Shown here: positions 61,801-64,000 of the stretch, piece by piece
Layout of the letters: every line of letters starts with the position of its first letter
Position numbering within the stretch: position 1 is the first letter of the stretch
NCBI GenBank assembly: GCA_009377495.1
Contig: WHTZ01000003.1
Location: forward strand, 62,001-126,000
DNA length: 64,000 nucleotides
From: Luteitalea sp.
GTDB lineage: Bacteria; Acidobacteriota; Vicinamibacteria; Vicinamibacterales; Vicinamibacteraceae
Reading direction: 5' to 3'
Translations under genes and position numbers: made by a program
Notes under the pieces: model-generated
What the model saw: the letters and a program-made list of their open reading frames with translations, nothing else
Database searches by the model: none
What the model was told of the DNA's origin: nothing

Positions 61801-62286
61801 GGGCTCGTGGCTGACACTATCCTGGGAGGATGGCGAATCAGCGGAGTCCACACCTACCAATCAGGTTATCCGCTGCGCGTACTGTCGAATCAGAACCCTG
61901 GCATTTTCAGCGGGACCATTCGTGCCAACCTCGAGCCCGACGTCCCGCTCAAGAACCCATCCTGGGACGGAGATCCGAGTGCGGCGCCTTACATCAACCC
62001 GGAAGCGTTCTCCCGCCCCCCCAACTTCACGTTTGGGAACAGCGCTGCCAATCTCGATCATTTGAGAAGTCCAGCCTTGTTCAACGAAGATATTGCCCTG
62101 TCAAAAGATGTCGCTCTGCCGGGAGAGGACGCGCGCGTCGAATTCAGGGCTTCCTTCTTCAATATCTTCAACCGTACCCAATTTGGTGGAATCGTCAATC
62201 AGGTGGAGAGCGCGGACTTCGGCCAGGTGACCTCGCAGGCGAACCATTCGAGAGAGGTACAACTGGCTCTGAGACTCATATTCTAG
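58825..62286 (+). CDS. Oar-like TonB-dependent receptor
   Basis: 1153 aa. The ATG is preceded by GGGAGG at good spacing. The signal peptide ends TPSVVFAQ. The regulatory-like domain is ITGMVTDATGGVLPGVDVTA and LPVGNYTVTAEIPSF. The plug has SMLLDGAEAASERRNDPGFQ, YSAEYGRTANGIINFTTKSG and NDLHGSLFEFFRDDAFNARG. The barrel ends SREVQLALRLIF with a terminal Phe. Internal Cys pairs (DCNGCAG; LCLTCPN) might form loop disulfides. A long TPR gene follows 47 nt later in the same direction, and the pair may be one operon. The ligand is unknown. Confidence 0.93.
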   Translation: MGTRFGSARLLVSCVFSLTACLTTPSVVFAQDRGAITGMVTDATGGVLPGVDVTARNIATGLVQSTVTGDDGTYDIPYLPVGNYTVTAEIPSFRTAAAPNVTVNVGATARLDFRLEVGEITEVVEVAPATPLLQTERTDLGMTFDSQKILQLPLSLTGGLRNNLEFVALVPGVIATPGDNASLRIGGGLSTGHSMLLDGAEAASERRNDPGFQSVSTEAIGEFRVMTSNYSAEYGRTANGIINFTTKSGTNDLHGSLFEFFRDDAFNARGFFNEETPVLRQHIYGGSIGGPVSIPKVLNGRDRAFFFFALERSHHRAGAPSGLVSLPPLAMREGDFREWKDAAGNIIPIYDPATTGIEGGAVVRDQFSCQGQLNVICPDRIDPVAQFLNNLLPPPELSDLLNNTRAVGNPGSNQDVYSIKGDYVFSANNRVNGLFSRQAFDSPDPIGPIPGPLGDNFKSFGVTRFYRISHDSVLRPNLVNHFTFGWNKREIGEEHPQRLTEDQRSVIQLKGATGDPTAPSVYILGDGYPRLNFWVNTASPSRTLSINEQLSWTKGRHGFKFGFTYLRQDYRRIDCNGCAGEAGFSRAVTGLPAASGVTGSSYASFLLGLPSSGFYNFGGDFSFGQPYYAWYVQDDFRVTPRLTLNLGLRYEIPVPKSEKDGQNSNLCLTCPNPAAGGIPGAMEFAGEGAGRTGQERFTDTRYNAWGPRMGIAYRMLDDTVIRAGGGIFYVPMREGGNADRGVQGFGGNFQVASPDGISPAFTLDKGFPSAEKPPLIDPGLNLFGSPYYQAPEAGRAPYMGDWNLTVEQGLGANTVIRASYQGNAGVKLFANRELLNQVDPRFLSLGELLFLPIGSEAARDAGIPLPWSDFPLDRSVGQALRPFPQYTGIDRIIDADVTGHSTYHALTVSAERRFADGLSFLTSYTFGKLISNVQGENPALGGFLANGDVGTQNDYDRRADKAVSNQDVPHRLVISYVYELPIGRGKKYLADAGLVADTILGGWRISGVHTYQSGYPLRVLSNQNPGIFSGTIRANLEPDVPLKNPSWDGDPSAAPYINPEAFSRPPNFTFGNSAANLDHLRSPALFNEDIALSKDVALPGEDARVEFRASFFNIFNRTQFGGIVNQVESADFGQVTSQANHSREVQLALRLIF

Positions 62287-62333
62287 GTAGGGCCGCCTCG
62301 CCGAGGCGTCCGTTGCGGATTCTCAAGGGTCTG

Positions 62334-64000
62334 ATGGTCTGGTCACTGATTCTCGCCATCGTGCTCGGCGGCCAGGTTGATGAAGCTGCCCTCGCACGCG
62401 AGGCCGCCGCCGCCATGGAATCCGGTGAGTACGCGGCGGCGGAAGAACACTACCGGGCCTTGGCGGCGCTGGTTCCTGATACACCAGAAATCTATACCAA
62501 TCTCGGCTTGAGCCGCTTCCTTCAGAAGAAGTACGATGAGGCGATTGAGGCCTTCGAACAGGGACTGAAACGAAGACCGGCCATGGCCAACGCATGGCTG
62601 TTTCTGGGTATCTCTCAGTTCAACCAAAATCGGCCCGCCCAAGCCGTCCCTCCCCTCCAGAAGTATGCGTCCATTCGACCTGACGATAAGGAGGGTCATT
62701 ACTATCTGGGGCTGTCTCTAATGGCACGTGGCCGATACGAGGCAGCGGAAAAGTCGCTTGCTGTAGCGAAACAGCTCGATCCAAGAAATCTGGATGTCTT
62801 ATACCATCTGGCACAGAGCTATCTCAAACGGGCCGAGGCGAAACAGGGAAGTGTCGCTGAGCTCTCGGAAGCGTATCAGTCGGTGGTGAGACAAATCGCG
62901 GCCATCGATCCTGAGTCGTACCGGATACGGCAGCTAAGGGCAGGCTATTACGCGGTCATGAAGGAGCCTTCCAAGGCCATTGCGGAGCTGGAAGCCATAG
63001 TGAAAGACAATCCTCGAGTCCACGGCGTCCAGTACACTTTGGGCTGCCTCTACATGGAGTCGTTCGAATATGACCAGGCGATGACCGCCTTTGAGGCGGA
63101 ACTGAAGCTCGACTCGCCATACCCCAGAACCTATCTCCAGATGGGACATGTCTATTTGGCGCAGAATAAAGCCACAGAAGCCTTACCCCTCCTGGAAAAA
63201 GCTGTGCGCGAGGAGCCCGAGAATGGCCAACCCTGGGTAGAACGGGGTCGCGCGCACAGGATGATGGGACAGCACGAGACGGCGGCGGCTGCGTTTGAAG
63301 AGGCCATCAAGCTGGGAGAGCGAACGGCCGCGGTCTACTATCAGCTCGGCGTGGAGTATCGCCAGTTGGGAAAGCGCGATTTAGCTCTCGAGGCGATGAA
63401 GACCGCCAAGACGCTGCGTAAGGCAGCACGGGCGCCGGAGACCGAGACGTCACAAGCGACAGAGGAACGCGAGAAAGCAGACGTCGTTTCCGCGGAGAGC
63501 TTGCTGGAGAAAGGACAGCGGGCGTTCGACATGCGTACCTATGAGGAGGCGCTCAATTTGTTCGAGCAGGCGAGTCACCATTCCTCTCGCTGCGATATTC
63601 ATTTTTACATTGGTCTAGCTCGTTATCGTCTGGGCCGTACGGATCCAGCTATCGTTGCGTTTCAAAGCGCTTTGGCCTGCGACGGCTCGCTGGCCGATGC
63701 CCAGGTGGCACTCGGAGACGCCTATCTGCAAAGAGGGGATGAGAACCGGTCGCTCGCTGCTTATGAGGCTGTTCTTAGGGCCCAACCGGATCATCGCCTG
63801 GCCCTCAGAGCGGCGGCGGCGCTGTACCTGAAACACGAGCTTCACGAAAAGACAGTGCCGGTGCTCGAGCGCTTGGTTGAGTTGGAGCCGAAGGATGTTC
63901 AGGTTCAGGCTGATCTTGCAGCCGCATATGCAGCCACGGGAAGAATGCAGGAGGCAGAGCACACATTTAGAGGAGTGCTCAAAGTGGACCCGAATCATGC
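62334..64000 (+). CDS. Tetratricopeptide-repeat protein, C-terminus cut by window edge
   Basis: At least 555 codons, open to the window end. ATG at 62334 follows AAGGG; the first residues (MVWSLILAIVLGGQV) may be a signal or anchor. Successive TPR units are clear, for example AAAAMESGEYAAAEEHYRAL, IYTNLGLSRFLQKKYDEAIE, HYYLGLSLMARGRYEAAEKS, TYLQMGHVYLAQNKATEALP, VYYQLGVEYRQLGKRDLALE and LLEKGQRAFDMRTYEEALNL. A charged Glu/Thr linker at about 365-385 (APETETSQATEE) separates two repeat arrays. TPR arrays serve as protein-binding scaffolds. In related genomes such genes often stand next to cell-surface ASPIC/UnbV proteins, but that neighbour cannot be seen here. Confidence 0.9.
   Translation, partial: MVWSLILAIVLGGQVDEAALAREAAAAMESGEYAAAEEHYRALAALVPDTPEIYTNLGLSRFLQKKYDEAIEAFEQGLKRRPAMANAWLFLGISQFNQNRPAQAVPPLQKYASIRPDDKEGHYYLGLSLMARGRYEAAEKSLAVAKQLDPRNLDVLYHLAQSYLKRAEAKQGSVAELSEAYQSVVRQIAAIDPESYRIRQLRAGYYAVMKEPSKAIAELEAIVKDNPRVHGVQYTLGCLYMESFEYDQAMTAFEAELKLDSPYPRTYLQMGHVYLAQNKATEALPLLEKAVREEPENGQPWVERGRAHRMMGQHETAAAAFEEAIKLGERTAAVYYQLGVEYRQLGKRDLALEAMKTAKTLRKAARAPETETSQATEEREKADVVSAESLLEKGQRAFDMRTYEEALNLFEQASHHSSRCDIHFYIGLARYRLGRTDPAIVAFQSALACDGSLADAQVALGDAYLQRGDENRSLAAYEAVLRAQPDHRLALRAAAALYLKHELHEKTVPVLERLVELEPKDVQVQADLAAAYAATGRMQEAEHTFRGVLKVDPNH

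Noticed and set aside
1-64000. CRISPR array, tRNA, rRNA or prophage
   Set aside because: No regularly spaced repeats, cloverleaf-like tRNA sequences, rRNA stretches or phage structural genes were seen by eye; a covariance-model scan was not possible.

Overview
The window looks like a chromosome segment of a high-GC soil or sediment Acidobacteriota, probably near the Vicinamibacteria. This is inferred from the gene content. There are four large Oar-like TonB-dependent outer-membrane proteins with an N-terminal carboxypeptidase-regulatory-like domain. There are two tandem ADOP-type (MacB/FtsX-like) permeases. The rest includes PQQ-type beta-propellers, a PSCyt/DUF1553-DUF1501 pair, an Uma2 protein and a 13E12-like HNH nuclease. 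No rRNA, tRNA, CRISPR array or phage module was seen. From about 42 kb onward the sequence looks somewhat less GC-rich than before.

Layout. 1-9.8 kb (minus): a run from a LamG-like exported protein through an OmpR/EnvZ-type two-component pair to an Oar-like receptor and two secreted PQQ-repeat proteins. The two PQQ genes are separated by a perfect inverted-repeat (REPIN-like) element. 9.9-18 kb (plus): a small Oar-like receptor, then an ABC-2 exporter, an exported amidohydrolase fused to a CIA30-like domain, and a DesK/DesR-type pair, all closely spaced. 18-24.5 kb: Uma2; a redoxin-DsbD-alpha fusion with an in-frame UGA in a UxxC motif and a SECIS-like hairpin (a probable selenoprotein); a decayed ankyrin gene; a BlaI/M56 pair; a glucose/sorbosone-dehydrogenase-like propeller; and a small exported protein with eight ordered cysteines. 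24.8-34.6 kb: an L-fucose/arabinose-isomerase-like enzyme under a palindromic regulatory region, a fused YcaO cyclodehydratase-like gene with an unknown 82-aa partner, the two ADOP permeases and a methyltransferase.

34.8-42 kb is an unstable accessory segment. It holds an HNH nuclease, fragments of a nitrilase and an ADOP permease, and a bicistronic AbiEi/nucleotidyltransferase toxin-antitoxin operon with a palindromic operator and an apparently leaderless promoter. An unrecognised 370-aa protein follows. The segment is bracketed by two copies of the 3' end of a nagA-like gene. One copy carries a 158-bp foldback MITE, and the other shows the empty site.

42-64 kb: an APC permease, a GH20-like protein with an apparent internal deletion, and nagA (a probable amino-sugar operon); an M20 peptidase remnant; then a tightly packed operon of Oar-like receptor, PSCyt/DUF1553 protein, DUF1501 protein, cytochrome/LRR protein and an esterase whose Tat signal is cut by an amber codon. 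A 1-kb spacer with a prfC relic leads to another Oar-like receptor and a long TPR protein that runs off the end.

Two themes stand out. One is repeated gene decay by internal deletion (ankyrin, GH20, M20) and by fragmentation (nitrilase, ADOP, nagA copy, prfC). The other is a set of small, easily missed elements: the Sec codon, the Cys-rich peptide, the YcaO neighbour, the MITE and the leaderless toxin-antitoxin promoter.
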